A stretch of DNA of 64,000 nt from Caldicellulosiruptor acetigenus (lineage in GTDB: Bacteria; Bacillota; Thermoanaerobacteria; Caldicellulosiruptorales; Caldicellulosiruptoraceae), in assembly GCF_026914305.1 (NCBI RefSeq), contig NZ_CP113866.1, positions 1,491,501 to 1,555,500 of the forward strand, in the 5' to 3' direction. The notes under the pieces are model-generated. The model had not been told where the DNA came from. It did no database searches and saw only the letters and a program-made list of their open reading frames with translations. The translations under genes and the position numbers were made by a program. Below are positions 1-8,773 of the stretch, one piece after another (within the stretch, counting starts at the first letter, position 1; each line of letters starts with the position of its first letter).

Positions 1-114
1 TTTATAAAGATTGAAACTTGTGTAAACCGGAGAAAAAGCTATGGCGGAACTTCGCTGGAGAGTGTAAGAAAACAAATTGATAATCTAAAGGAATTTTTAA
101 AAAACTTAGAATAA
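1..114 (+). CDS. argH: Probable argininosuccinate lyase, C-terminal end (partial)
   Basis: The window opens inside a plus-strand reading frame of 37 codons ending in TAA. The visible tail carries the pattern CVNRRKSYGGTS followed by a lysine-rich helix. Argininosuccinate lyases end in this way, with a R-x-S-x-GGT segment followed by a short C-terminal helix. The enzyme splits argininosuccinate to arginine and fumarate. Only about 8% of the protein is present, so the call rests on this tail pattern alone; another member of the fumarase/aspartase superfamily is possible. It is followed by a good terminator, so it is the last gene of its unit. Confidence 0.55.
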   Translation, partial: FIKIETCVNRRKSYGGTSLESVRKQIDNLKEFLKNLE

Positions 115-137
115 TACATTGAAAATGAATTAGATTT

Positions 138-185
138 AAGGTGGGTGTTCAAGGTGGATGCTGGACACTCACCTTTTTTGTTTTT
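138..185 (+). terminator. Rho-independent terminator after argH
   Basis: Arms at 138-150 and 163-175 pair over 13 positions (two G-U type), with a 12-base loop, followed by a T-rich run at 173-185. It ends the upstream partial gene. Confidence 0.8.
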
Positions 186-235
186 TGCAGCCAGAATCTA
201 TTTAGATTTTCAAGAAAGACTATACAAAAGTATAG

Positions 236-264
236 TTGACAAAATATTATTAGTGGTATATAGT
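236..264 (+). promoter_or_regulatory. Sigma-A type promoter for the 315-1553 gene
   Basis: TTGACA at 236-241 and TATAGT at 259-264 are separated by 17 bases. This is a near-consensus vegetative promoter. It lies about 45 bases upstream of the start codon and after the previous terminator, so the downstream gene should be transcribed alone. Confidence 0.75.
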
Positions 265-314
265 TATAGCAAGAAAATCCAAAAATGTAGAAATTGAAAA
301 AGGAGAAAGCGACA

Positions 315-1553
315 ATGAGTAATAGAATTGATACACCCAAAATATTCATTTTAACAATCATTATTTGTGTTGTGTCTCTTTTTATATCCAACAAAGAAGT
401 ATTTTCAAGCCTGAAATCAGCTACTGCTCAAAGTAAAGAGATGTTTGAATACTTTCCCAAAAATGAAGGAAGATTTAGTGATATTCTTCTTAAAATTTTT
501 AAAAGAAATAAGGACGAAAATCTAATTATTGCTATCGATTCAAACAGATTTATTGGGCTTTCAAAAGAAGAAGATGCATATTTTGTCAAAGACATGAGAA
601 GTGGCAAGAAAACCATAATACACAAAATAACAAAGAAAAACTTTCTCAGCATAGCTGAAAACTGGGATGGAAGATACTTTTACTGGATAGAGGGTGAAAG
701 AAAAAAGGGATTTTTGCAGCAAAGCTGTCGATGGACACTGTATGCTTATGATATTACCACCAACAAAAAGTACTTGATTGATACATGCGGAGAAGGAAAT
801 TTGCCTGTGACAAGAGATATGAAAGCTAAATCATCAATCATGTGGAGAGATATATTTGGTCATAACGGGAAGGTAGTTTATGTAAAATACGAAAAAGGAA
901 ACAATGGAATTGTTTATCAAGTGATAAAAGTATGCGATGTTGCAACCAAAAAATACTTTGTAGTTGACAAGGTCCCTGAAAGAGAAAATAGGTTTATCTA
1001 CCCTCCTTCCATTTACGATAGTAACATTGTATGGTGCGTATCTGAACTTGTAAGTACTCATTCCATGGCAACAGAAGATGGAGAGATATACTTGTACAAT
1101 TTAAAGACCAACGTCAAAAGAAAAATATCGCCAAACAGCGAGCTTGTAATGCCAAGGATATATAAAAACTACGTTGTTGCCCTTCGACTACCAAATAGTA
1201 TACACTCTCAAACCCAAATAGTTTTATGTGACATCTCAAAACAACCATACAAATGGAAAATTATTGTATACCCTTCCCTATACCCTACAAAAAACAACAC
1301 AATTTTTACCTTCGCCGACCCCTATATTTCTGGTGGATATCTTTCATGGTATGGCAACTATTTAAAGGATGGAATTTATATCTTTTCGCTAAAAGATTTA
1401 AAATATTACAAAATTCCATATCTCAAAGTTCAGAAAGAATATTCCAATAACATCATGCTATACTCAGAGTCACCTGCAACTTCCCTGTTCTTGAGAAGTT
1501 ATGAAAAGGATAACTCTTTAAATTCTTATAGCGAATATTTGATTTTGAAATAG
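315..1553 (+). CDS. Exported beta-propeller-like protein of unknown function
   Basis: This is a 412-residue protein I do not recognise. I chose ATG 315 because AGGAG at 301-305 is 9 bases upstream; an in-frame TTG at 294 lacks a site. Residues about 8-26 form one hydrophobic segment, an uncleaved signal anchor or signal peptide. The rest is rich in aromatic residues and shows repeated strand-turn patterns such as GRYFYWIEGE, GKVVYVKYE, GEIYLYNLKT and GYLSWYG followed by YIFSLKDLK. These resemble the blades of TolB/WD-type beta-propellers, although no repeat is exact. The gene is monocistronic, with its own strong promoter and a terminator on each side. A role outside the membrane is inferred from topology; no catalytic motif is visible. 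Confidence 0.6.
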   Translation: MSNRIDTPKIFILTIIICVVSLFISNKEVFSSLKSATAQSKEMFEYFPKNEGRFSDILLKIFKRNKDENLIIAIDSNRFIGLSKEEDAYFVKDMRSGKKTIIHKITKKNFLSIAENWDGRYFYWIEGERKKGFLQQSCRWTLYAYDITTNKKYLIDTCGEGNLPVTRDMKAKSSIMWRDIFGHNGKVVYVKYEKGNNGIVYQVIKVCDVATKKYFVVDKVPERENRFIYPPSIYDSNIVWCVSELVSTHSMATEDGEIYLYNLKTNVKRKISPNSELVMPRIYKNYVVALRLPNSIHSQTQIVLCDISKQPYKWKIIVYPSLYPTKNNTIFTFADPYISGGYLSWYGNYLKDGIYIFSLKDLKYYKIPYLKVQKEYSNNIMLYSESPATSLFLRSYEKDNSLNSYSEYLILK

Positions 1554-1568
1554 AAAATCATAGAAAAA

Positions 1569-1610
1569 GAAAGGTGGCACATTTGTTTGTTGTTGCCACC
1601 TTTCTTTTTT
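1569..1610. terminator. Bidirectional terminator between the propeller gene and rplY
   Basis: A perfect 11-bp stem (1569-1579 with 1594-1604) is followed by T residues on the plus strand and preceded by an A-rich run that gives TTTTT on the minus strand. It can end both convergent units. Confidence 0.85.
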
Positions 1611-1652
1611 GCAATTTCATTCAGGTCCTATTTTTTAATCCTTTCTGTTTGA

Positions 1653-2249
1653 TTATGCATTTGAAGAAGTCTCTTCTTGCTTCTCCTCTGGCTCTTCTGT
1701 AATCTCGCTTACATCAATTACCGCAACAACTTCATCCAAGTCTTCTGTTATTTTAATTCCTTCTGGAAGTTTTATATCTCTTAACTTTATAGCTGTTGGT
1801 TTTTCATAGCCCATCAGGTCAATTACCAAGTGTTCAGGAATATCCTTAGGAAGCCCTTCTATCTCTACTGTGTCCATTTGTCTTTGCAGCACAAGTCCTC
1901 TTGACTTCAAAATCTCTGCGTTTTCAAATATAATTGGCACCTCAACATAAATAGGCTTGTTTTCAGAAAGTATCTGAAAATCCACATGAATTATATTCCC
2001 TTTTGTATAATGGGTCTGAACCTCTTTTATAAGAGCAGTTCTCTCTTTCCCATCAATTGAAATCTTTATTTTACCAGCCAAACCTTTTTGATGATATAAT
2101 TTTTCAAACTCCTTTTTAGAAACGTATCCAGGAAGGCTCTTTATGTCATCACCATACGCAACAGCAGGGATATATCCTTCTTTTCTGAGTTTATTTAAAT
2201 TGCTCTTTGTAAATACGTCCCTTCTGTTGTAGACAAGTACTGGTTCCAT
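1653..2249 (-). CDS. rplY: 50S ribosomal protein bL25 (CTC/TL5 type)
   Basis: At 198 residues it is the long two-domain form (CTC/TL5). An N-terminal 5S rRNA-binding beta-barrel (about 1-95) contains RKEGYIPAVAYG and HVDFQ. A C-terminal TL5 domain (about 100-180) contains VEIEGLPKDIPEHL. An acidic Glu-rich tail follows. The protein binds the loop E region of 5S rRNA in the large subunit; in Bacillus the long form is a general stress protein. The start is ATG with GGGAGG ten bases upstream. A separate promoter overlaps the end of the preceding gene. Confidence 0.95.
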   Translation of the reverse strand: MEPVLVYNRRDVFTKSNLNKLRKEGYIPAVAYGDDIKSLPGYVSKKEFEKLYHQKGLAGKIKISIDGKERTALIKEVQTHYTKGNIIHVDFQILSENKPIYVEVPIIFENAEILKSRGLVLQRQMDTVEIEGLPKDIPEHLVIDLMGYEKPTAIKLRDIKLPEGIKITEDLDEVVAVIDVSEITEEPEEKQEETSSNA

Positions 2250-2297
2250 AAAGAAGCAACCTCCCTTCGCATATTAAATTTTTGCGCAGTATTATAT

Positions 2298-2327
2298 ATT
2301 ATACACTATCTTTGCTGTTGCTGTCAT
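2298..2327 (-). promoter_or_regulatory. Promoter for rplY inside the end of the upstream gene
   Basis: On the minus strand, ATGACA (2322-2327) and a perfect TATAAT (2298-2303) are separated by 18 bases. The site overlaps the last codons of the DUF624 gene and lies about 50 bases upstream of rplY. Confidence 0.6.
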
Positions 2328-3243
2328 CATCTTTGTCGGAAGAAAGTTCAGTATTTTCTTGACTTTCGAGCTGCTCTTCATTTTCCTTTTGGGGATTGAG
2401 ATATATCCCGAAGATGTAGTTTGTGTAGAAATTCTGGGCAAGCCCAATTATGCTTACCCATATTAAAGGATAAAGAAGTAGCAGTGGCATAAAAGGTATC
2501 ACGAATAAAAGCAGTAGGAAAGGAAGTAGCCATAATGTTGCCAATAACAAAAACATTCCAATAGTATGAGGAAGTTTTAAAATGGTGAAGATAAAAGCAT
2601 TTTTATAAATGTGTCTCACTTTCAGGTTGTATGTTACCATCATGGGATAGATGTATATGTGCATCATGAAATAGATAAAAAGTGTAAATACCAAAAAGTA
2701 TTTTATAATTTCTACGCTGGGATATTTAAGACTTTGAACTGAATAAAATTGTATAGCTACAGAAAATATCCACAACACCAACAAATCTGTTACAAAACTT
2801 ATTATTCCTTCCTTGAGGTTCTTTTTCGTATGTTCAAAAAAATCGCTTGTAACCCATGCATGTTCTTCTCTTGCAAAGTTTCTCACAATATACGTAAATC
2901 CTGCAGTTGTTGGCCCTATGCCAAACACCATAAACCCACTTAAAAGTGTCAATCCAAAAGCTGTCATCAAAAAACCCTGCAGTGACTGAATATCTTTTAC
3001 ATTTCCAGCTCCTTTTGTTACAGACTGAATAATAGGATAAATATAATTTGCAATAACAAGATAAAGCAATATCAGTATCGGCAATGAAACAAGAAAGTAC
3101 AAAATATTTAGCCAGCACAGTTTCCAGAACTTCCTTGCAAGCACTTCAAAAAACACTATAAACTTTGATTTTGGAGGCTCGTTTTCCGGCACACCCGGAC
3201 CAGGCTTTGTATAGTCAAAAAATCCAAAAAATCCTGCCACCAA
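2299..3243 (-). CDS. DUF624 (YesL-like) polytopic membrane protein
   Basis: The 314-residue protein has about five membrane segments (around residues 43-65, 93-118, 140-165, 180-200 and 225-285). The FFEVLARKFWKL-x-x-LN-x-LYFL-x-SLPI pattern near the N-terminus is typical of the DUF624/YesL family, whose function is unknown; some members sit next to sugar transporter genes. The C-terminus is an acidic, hydrophilic tail of about 30 residues rich in E, D and S. The start is TTG (GTG three bases on is an alternative) behind a GGGGG site. It lies 11 bases after carD and is probably cotranscribed with it. Confidence 0.7.
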   Translation of the reverse strand: MVAGFFGFFDYTKPGPGVPENEPPKSKFIVFFEVLARKFWKLCWLNILYFLVSLPILILLYLVIANYIYPIIQSVTKGAGNVKDIQSLQGFLMTAFGLTLLSGFMVFGIGPTTAGFTYIVRNFAREEHAWVTSDFFEHTKKNLKEGIISFVTDLLVLWIFSVAIQFYSVQSLKYPSVEIIKYFLVFTLFIYFMMHIYIYPMMVTYNLKVRHIYKNAFIFTILKLPHTIGMFLLLATLWLLPFLLLLFVIPFMPLLLLYPLIWVSIIGLAQNFYTNYIFGIYLNPQKENEEQLESQENTELSSDKDDDSNSKDSV

Positions 3244-3254
3244 AAACTTCCCCC

Positions 3255-3761
3255 TTACTCTGCCGTCTCAAGCTCAAATAAAATACTGTCAACCATCCTC
3301 TCAACTTCTTCAATGTCAAGACCTTTCGCAAGTCCAAGCTCGCTTACTAAAATCTGTTTTGCAGTGTTGAACATCATCTTTTCGTTTGTCGAAAGTCCTT
3401 TTACCTTTTCTCTCATTGCAAGCATCTTTAAAACTTCTACGACACAGTAAATATTTCCGCTCTTTAGCTTTTGCTGATTTTCTCTTATTCGCTTGTTATA
3501 ATTTCCGCAGCTATTTATGTCAACCTTAAAACTGTTGTCTTTCAAAAGCTCAAATACCCTGTTTGCTTCCTCTTCAGAAATCACGTTCCGAATACCAATC
3601 TCTGATGCGCTTTTGACAGGAACTAGTACCTTCATTCCATTGTACAATATCTTTACCACATAATACTTCTGAACACTATCGAAAACCTTCTCCTCAACTA
3701 TCTCAACTATCCTGCCTGCTCCATGCAAAGGGTGTATTATAGTATCTCCCACCTTATACAT
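3255..3761 (-). CDS. carD: CarD/CdnL-family RNA polymerase-binding regulator
   Basis: The 168-residue protein has an N-terminal RNA polymerase-interacting domain (about 1-60) opening with VGDTIIHPLHGAGRI and including YYVVKI and VLVPV, the CarD/TRCF fold. A helical C-terminal DNA-binding domain (about 65-165) contains KEKVKGLSTNEKMM. Family members bind the RNAP beta subunit and stabilise open complexes at housekeeping promoters, notably rRNA promoters. The start is ATG behind GGTGG. The gene has its own near-consensus promoter and leads the carD, DUF624 (and possibly rplY) unit. Confidence 0.9.
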   Translation of the reverse strand: MYKVGDTIIHPLHGAGRIVEIVEEKVFDSVQKYYVVKILYNGMKVLVPVKSASEIGIRNVISEEEANRVFELLKDNSFKVDINSCGNYNKRIRENQQKLKSGNIYCVVEVLKMLAMREKVKGLSTNEKMMFNTAKQILVSELGLAKGLDIEEVERMVDSILFELETAE

Positions 3762-3805
3762 TCATTGCCACCCCATGCTATCTTACAATAACTTTACATA
3801 AATAA

Positions 3806-3834
3806 AGTATATCCAATTTAAAAGTTTTTGTCAA
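3806..3834 (-). promoter_or_regulatory. Sigma-A type promoter for carD
   Basis: Minus strand TTGACA (3829-3834) and TATACT (3806-3811) are exactly 17 bases apart, in the 82-base gap between the LCP gene and carD. No hairpin terminator is visible in this gap, so read-through from the polysaccharide operon is possible. Confidence 0.75.
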
Positions 3835-3843
3835 AAATTCTTC

Positions 3844-5181
3844 CTATCTGTCTTGACTATAAACATCGCTGTTTACATCTGAGGCTGCAGACGATGAAAA
3901 ACCACTTTGGACTGAAGAATTCTGATCTTGATTTTCGTACAAGCTTTGTTGACTATTTGTGGGTGGCAAAGTTTGCTGACCTTCCAGTGCTTGCGAAGAT
4001 TGCTGGGTCTGGGCAGTAGTATCCCCAGTTGAAGGATTTTCTGAATTTTGTGCAGGCAAGGAAGTATCAATTGAACTACTTTGCTTAGTTTGTCCTTCTG
4101 TTGTTTTCTGATGTTCTTGGTCTATAATCTGTGGATTTTTTTTCACGGTTTTTTGGGAAGAATTACTGGTTTTATGTTTTACAATCCGCGGTGTATATTT
4201 AAATCTGTCAGGAAGCTGAAGGTCTATTTCAATGTCATAGCCAAGTAGGTCCTTTACAAGCTTTTTTATCCCTTCATAATCTGGTTTCCAGTAGCTTACT
4301 CCCGCATAGTTAAAATAAGTGCCAGGAATGCTCTCAAATACTATATCTTCTTTGTTCATGCTCTGGGCAAAATAAGCAAGCGATGTTATCTGCTGAAGAG
4401 AAAGATTGGTAAAAAAGTGTTTTCTTATCTTCCAATATATTTCTGGCAATTTTATTATCTTATTGCTTTCTTTAAGCTGCTGGAAAACTGAAAGAATTAA
4501 TTCTTTGTCTCTTTTAATTCTGTCTATGTCGCCACCAGGAGTTTTTCTCCAAAGAGCATAATAGAGAGTTTCTATACCATTCAGTTTCTGATACCCCGGT
4601 TTTAAATCAATGTCCACCCACTTTGTCTTTACCCTCACTGGCACCTCAACATTGACATAAACACCGCCCAATATGTTTACAACCTTTCTTATAGCATCAA
4701 GGTCAAATCCAACATAATAATCAATTGGCATCCCACCCAAGAGCTTGCTCACAGTTTCCATTGTGTATATAAAACCTTCTTTTTTCTCTCCTCCTCCATA
4801 ACCAAATGCACTGTTAATCTTGTCCCATTTTTCAACTTTGTAAATTTGCGTAAGTGTATCTCTTGGAATAGAAATTCCTCTAACTTTTTTATCTTTGAAA
4901 TTAATGTTTATAAACAAAATTGTGTCTGTTCGGTGCATATCGTACACTGTCCTGTTGCTTGCCTTGTCAAGTCCAACAATCAAGATGTTCACACTACTAT
5001 CATCAAAAGGATATTTTAAAGAAGAGTTTTTTGATACCTGTGATTTTTTCGTGAAAACCTTCTCAATATGTTTTGCATCAATAACAAAAACCTTGTAAAT
5101 GTACCCACCCACAGCTACACATATAAGCAAAATTGAAATTATAATTGAAATCACAATTTTTTTATTTCTTGCCCTGTTCAT
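3844..5181 (-). CDS. LytR-CpsA-Psr (LCP) cell wall polymer ligase
   Basis: LCP enzymes move undecaprenyl-linked glycopolymers onto peptidoglycan outside the cell. The 445-residue call uses ATG 5181 (AAGGAG 13 bases upstream); ATG 5235, which overlaps the upstream gene, is an alternative. One membrane anchor lies at about 8-28. The LCP domain follows at about 60-290 with NILIVGLDK, MHRTDTI, ISIPRDTL and DRIKRDKELI, the acidic and arginine residues that bind the polyprenyl pyrophosphate. The last 105 residues or so are a low-complexity Q/S/T/N-rich tail, probably a wall-spanning extension. As the final gene of the polysaccharide operon, it most likely attaches that polymer to the wall. Confidence 0.88.
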   Translation of the reverse strand: MNRARNKKIVISIIISILLICVAVGGYIYKVFVIDAKHIEKVFTKKSQVSKNSSLKYPFDDSSVNILIVGLDKASNRTVYDMHRTDTILFININFKDKKVRGISIPRDTLTQIYKVEKWDKINSAFGYGGGEKKEGFIYTMETVSKLLGGMPIDYYVGFDLDAIRKVVNILGGVYVNVEVPVRVKTKWVDIDLKPGYQKLNGIETLYYALWRKTPGGDIDRIKRDKELILSVFQQLKESNKIIKLPEIYWKIRKHFFTNLSLQQITSLAYFAQSMNKEDIVFESIPGTYFNYAGVSYWKPDYEGIKKLVKDLLGYDIEIDLQLPDRFKYTPRIVKHKTSNSSQKTVKKNPQIIDQEHQKTTEGQTKQSSSIDTSLPAQNSENPSTGDTTAQTQQSSQALEGQQTLPPTNSQQSLYENQDQNSSVQSGFSSSAASDVNSDVYSQDR

Positions 5182-5218
5182 ACCAATCTTGTTTCTCCTT
5201 CCCCGCACTTTTTCAATA

Positions 5219-6313
5219 CTATACAATTCTTTCATAAAATTGAAAAAGCTTTTTCTCCTCATTTGCCCAGTTGTACTTTTCCATAAATGCCTTGTAACCA
5301 TTTAAACCTTTCTTTATTATCTGGTCTCTGTTGTTGTAAAAAAACAATATGGCTTGACAGATAGACTGAATATCTGTAGGGTCAACTAAAACTCCACAGT
5401 CTGCTTCTTCAACTATTCTTCTCCAAAGTTCAAAGTCTGAAGCAACGACAGCTACCTTTGCAGCCATGTATTCAAAAAGTTTCAAAGGAAGTGAAGTTTT
5501 ATACCGCGAAAGAGGCAAAAGCGTCACAAACCCAACATGCGCATTTTTTAAAATTCCAGGAATGTCTTTTTTAGGCACTCTTCCCCATATCCTTATCTTC
5601 TCATCTTCGTATTTTTTTATCTCTTCAAAGTATTTTTGGTTTTCAGCAGGTCCCACGATGTCTAACTTTATGTCAAGTTCGTGCAAACTTTTCACTGCCA
5701 AAATCAAGTTTGTTATTCCTCTGCTCTGCGAAACACTTCCTATATATATGAGGTTTAATGTCCCATCAATGGTGCTATCTTTTTCCTCAAAAAACGTCTC
5801 AGCAACAGGATAATTTTTGATAACCTCCTTGTTCTTGCAGTTGAATTTTGAATATATGTCTTCTGTAACAGTTACAACACCGTCTAAAAGCTTGCTTATA
5901 GTCTTTTCAGCAAGATTAAAAAAAATCGAAAATAATGTACTAAACGGCTCTGGAAAATATTTTCTATCTTTGAAGGCTAAAGGATAGTCCTCATGCACGT
6001 CATATATCACTTTTTTTTTCAAAAAAAACTTAAAGTACAAGGACAAAACCAAAAGGTCAGGGTCATGAAAGTGAATGATATCAGGTTTAAACTCATTAAT
6101 TATCTTTATGATTCTTAAATAATTTTTATATCTTTTTGAGCGGGGCAATTTTGGAAGTCCAAAAATCTTTATTCGGTCCACTTCAAAAAATTGCTTGTCT
6201 GCAACAGCACATAGGGCTGTTTCATACTTTTTCGAAAGACTCTTTGTTATTTTGCTAAACACTCTTTCGTCATCCCATGGATGAGCAGAAGACAAAACCA
6301 GCACCTTTTTCAA
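5219..6313 (-). CDS. GT4-family glycosyltransferase
   Basis: This is a retaining GT-B glycosyltransferase that should add a sugar to the lipid-linked repeat unit at the cytoplasmic face. The N-terminal half has SSAHPWDDERVF and IIHFHDPDLL; the C-terminal half has LIYIGSVSQSRGI, IWGRVPKKDI and PLKLFEYMAAKVAVVASDF, the glycine/acidic E-x7-E-like region that binds the sugar nucleotide. I chose TTG 6313 (GGAG ten bases upstream, 364 residues). TTG 6319, which overlaps the preceding stop, is the alternative. Donor and acceptor cannot be read from the sequence. It is the only glycosyltransferase in this locus. Confidence 0.88.
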   Translation of the reverse strand: MKKVLVLSSAHPWDDERVFSKITKSLSKKYETALCAVADKQFFEVDRIKIFGLPKLPRSKRYKNYLRIIKIINEFKPDIIHFHDPDLLVLSLYFKFFLKKKVIYDVHEDYPLAFKDRKYFPEPFSTLFSIFFNLAEKTISKLLDGVVTVTEDIYSKFNCKNKEVIKNYPVAETFFEEKDSTIDGTLNLIYIGSVSQSRGITNLILAVKSLHELDIKLDIVGPAENQKYFEEIKKYEDEKIRIWGRVPKKDIPGILKNAHVGFVTLLPLSRYKTSLPLKLFEYMAAKVAVVASDFELWRRIVEEADCGVLVDPTDIQSICQAILFFYNNRDQIIKKGLNGYKAFMEKYNWANEEKKLFQFYERIV

Positions 6314-6315
6314 GC

Positions 6316-7599
6316 TCAATACTCTCCTTTTTCTTCTTTTGTCTTTGCCAAAACAAAGAGTGAAAGTGCAAATACAAACCACATTACCCTCATCTCAATC
6401 ATCTTTGATGAACTTACGCTTGATATAAAAAAGGCAGAAATAGAGCTCATTAAAGAGATTGCAGACAGACTTAAAGTACTACTTTTCTCTCTTATTTTGA
6501 AAAGATTATAAAGCAGATAAAATATCCAAACAAGATACAAGATAAATACTACTGCTCCGTAACTCACAAGAACATCCAAAAACCAATTATGAAGTTCAAC
6601 ATTTACAGTATACTGTTTTACCTTTTCCATCAAAACCCTGCTGTTGCCTGAACCAACACCAAAAAAGAGATAGTCATACAAGAATGAAAGACCATATACA
6701 ACCAAAAGTTCTCGTCGCACATTAGATGAAAGAGAAGTCTGCGAAAAATCAGTAAGCGAAGAAATCTGAATCTTTATCATTTCAACTACCTTATTAAACG
6801 CTCCAAAGTCCAGTCTAAAACCTATTATAAACACTAAAAAAACTAAAAATATAGCCCCATACTGTAGAAGACTCTTTTTCTGGTCTTTACCAGCCAAAAG
6901 AAAATAAACAAACAAAGCTATTAAAAATCCTATGTAATTTGCTCTGCTTGTGGTAAGAATCAAAAGTGGGATAGCCAAAACTGCACCTAAAAAAGCTGCC
7001 CACTTTTTGAAAAAATTATTATCACTCTTGTTTATCGCAACAGCAAAAATAAAAGGCAAATATAAAACCAAATAAGTTGCAAAATCGTTTGGATTTGCAA
7101 AAAAGGTTGAAGGCGTTCTATGAAGATTATATAAAGGTACCTTAGATGTCCACAAATGTTTGTCAGTCACTACTTCTAAATAGCCTACAGCAAGATGAAT
7201 GATAAATGAAATCAACATTATGTTTTCAAATACATCCCATCTAAGATATCTTGAGTAATACATAAATATCAGTATCACAAATATATTGATAGTTAAAAAA
7301 ACCTGATCTCTTGCTGCACTTTTTACATCCTGAGCCCATAAAAAACTTAAAAGTGAGTAGGCACACCATCCTATTAGAAAAAAAGTCGAAAAGTTAAGAA
7401 AACTTTTCAGCTCAATCCCATTTAACATCAAATCGATAAAAATAAGAAAAAATAAAAATGCTAAAAATATTCTATATGCAAAAAGGTAGCTCAACTTTGG
7501 ATACGCGAGTGTACTCCCAAAAAAACCACTCAAAAAGGTCAAGTACAAAATAGCTGGAATAACCCGCTGCTTCAATTTAACTCTAAATGCATTCTCCAT
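6316..7599 (-). CDS. O-antigen ligase/polymerase (Wzy_C) family protein 1
   Basis: The 427-residue protein has about eleven to twelve hydrophobic segments. The Wzy_C signature is a large extracytoplasmic loop followed by VELHNWFLDVLVSYGA, with upstream SRANYIGF and TPSTFFANPNDFA. Members polymerise oligosaccharide repeats on undecaprenyl pyrophosphate or ligate finished chains. The start ATG (GGTGGAG eight bases upstream) overlaps the upstream gene by 17 bases. It shares little sequence with the adjacent homologous gene at 7583-8773, so this is not a recent duplication; one may polymerise and the other ligate. Confidence 0.82.
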   Translation of the reverse strand: MENAFRVKLKQRVIPAILYLTFLSGFFGSTLAYPKLSYLFAYRIFLAFLFFLIFIDLMLNGIELKSFLNFSTFFLIGWCAYSLLSFLWAQDVKSAARDQVFLTINIFVILIFMYYSRYLRWDVFENIMLISFIIHLAVGYLEVVTDKHLWTSKVPLYNLHRTPSTFFANPNDFATYLVLYLPFIFAVAINKSDNNFFKKWAAFLGAVLAIPLLILTTSRANYIGFLIALFVYFLLAGKDQKKSLLQYGAIFLVFLVFIIGFRLDFGAFNKVVEMIKIQISSLTDFSQTSLSSNVRRELLVVYGLSFLYDYLFFGVGSGNSRVLMEKVKQYTVNVELHNWFLDVLVSYGAVVFILYLVWIFYLLYNLFKIREKSSTLSLSAISLMSSISAFFISSVSSSKMIEMRVMWFVFALSLFVLAKTKEEKGEY

Positions 7600-8773
7600 C
7601 TATAGCTCTCCACCTTTTAAATCTGCAAATAGGCAAGAAAAGATAAAATGTATATAGCATGTTAATTAACAGCATCCTACTATTTGTAATTTCAGCCATA
7701 TCAAACATCTGAAAAATGGTAATAAGAATAAATCCAATAAGAATATTTCTATCATATTCTTCTTTGTGTTTAAAAAAATTATATGCAGAAAGAAAAACCG
7801 AAAAATAAACTATAAAAACTAAAATCATATATCCTATTATACCATATTCAATAAGGGCATTTAAAAACAAATTATGTGCTGAATGAAGGGCCACTATACC
7901 AGGCGCTTTTAACTTTCTAAAAAATAGCTCAAATTGGCCTGCACCAATTCCTTCAAACGGGCTTCTGTGTGAAAAATATCTCAAAACAAACTCAATCACA
8001 AAAACTCTCTGCCCTACAGCTGTTTTAGGATTTGTTATATCACCCAATTTGGGAATTCTATATAGAATCTTGGGTAGAAAAATAGTCAATATACCAGCCA
8101 GTGCCAAGAAAACCTTTAAGATATTTTTTCTAATAAGGTAAATATTTATGAGAAGAAACTCAAATATATATACTACAAACCCTGTCCTTGAACCAGAAAG
8201 TAAGATTTCTACAAATATTAAAAGTGATATCAAGAGTTTTGACTTTTCATCTTTCAACTTGTTTCTCACAAGTGGGTAAACCATAACTAAAAAAAACGCA
8301 AATGTGTTTGGATTAAAAAAGATTGAAATAGTTCTCTCTCTAAAAGTTTTGAAAGCTATATAGTACAAAAATTCAAAAATACATACAACTGAAGCAATTG
8401 CTAATAAAAACAACCATATTTTTTCTATTTTCAAAATGCAATCTTTGTTACATGAAATGAGGAAGATATAAAATATTGCTGGAAATACAAAAGCATTTAT
8501 TACACCTATAATCGCCTTGTCCTTAGCTAAACTGACATTTAGTAACAAGAGAGAAATCAATGCAAGGCTCACATAAAAAAATATAGGAACAAAATTCAAA
8601 ATGTCAAATTTAATTTTTGGTTTATAGACATAAAAGGATATAAAAAATAGCGCCAACAAAAATAAATATACAGGAATATACGAATACCTAACAAACTGCA
8701 CAGTAGCAGCAGCACCTGCAGCAAGCAAAAGCTCATATTTATTGATTTTCAAGTAACTGATCAGCCGGTACAT
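7583..8773 (-). CDS. O-antigen ligase/polymerase (Wzy_C) family protein 2
   Basis: The 396-residue integral membrane protein has about ten to eleven membrane segments. The signature is [18 protein letters not shown] near residue 300, with [13 protein letters not shown] and [12 protein letters not shown] upstream, typical of Wzy_C proteins. The role is repeat-unit polymerisation or chain ligation at the outer membrane face. The ATG has GGGAG seven bases upstream and overlaps the acetyltransferase gene by 35 bases, which suggests translational coupling. Confidence 0.82.
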   Translation of the reverse strand: MYRLISYLKINKYELLLAAGAAATVQFVRYSYIPVYLFLLALFFISFYVYKPKIKFDILNFVPIFFYVSLALISLLLLNVSLAKDKAIIGVINAFVFPAIFYIFLISCNKDCILKIEKIWLFLLAIASVVCIFEFLYYIAFKTFRERTISIFFNPNTFAFFLVMVYPLVRNKLKDEKSKLLISLLIFVEILLSGSRTGFVVYIFEFLLINIYLIRKNILKVFLALAGILTIFLPKILYRIPKLGDITNPKTAVGQRVFVIEFVLRYFSHRSPFEGIGAGQFELFFRKLKAPGIVALHSAHNLFLNALIEYGIIGYMILVFIVYFSVFLSAYNFFKHKEEYDRNILIGFILITIFQMFDMAEITNSRMLLINMLYTFYLFLPICRFKRWRAIDGECI

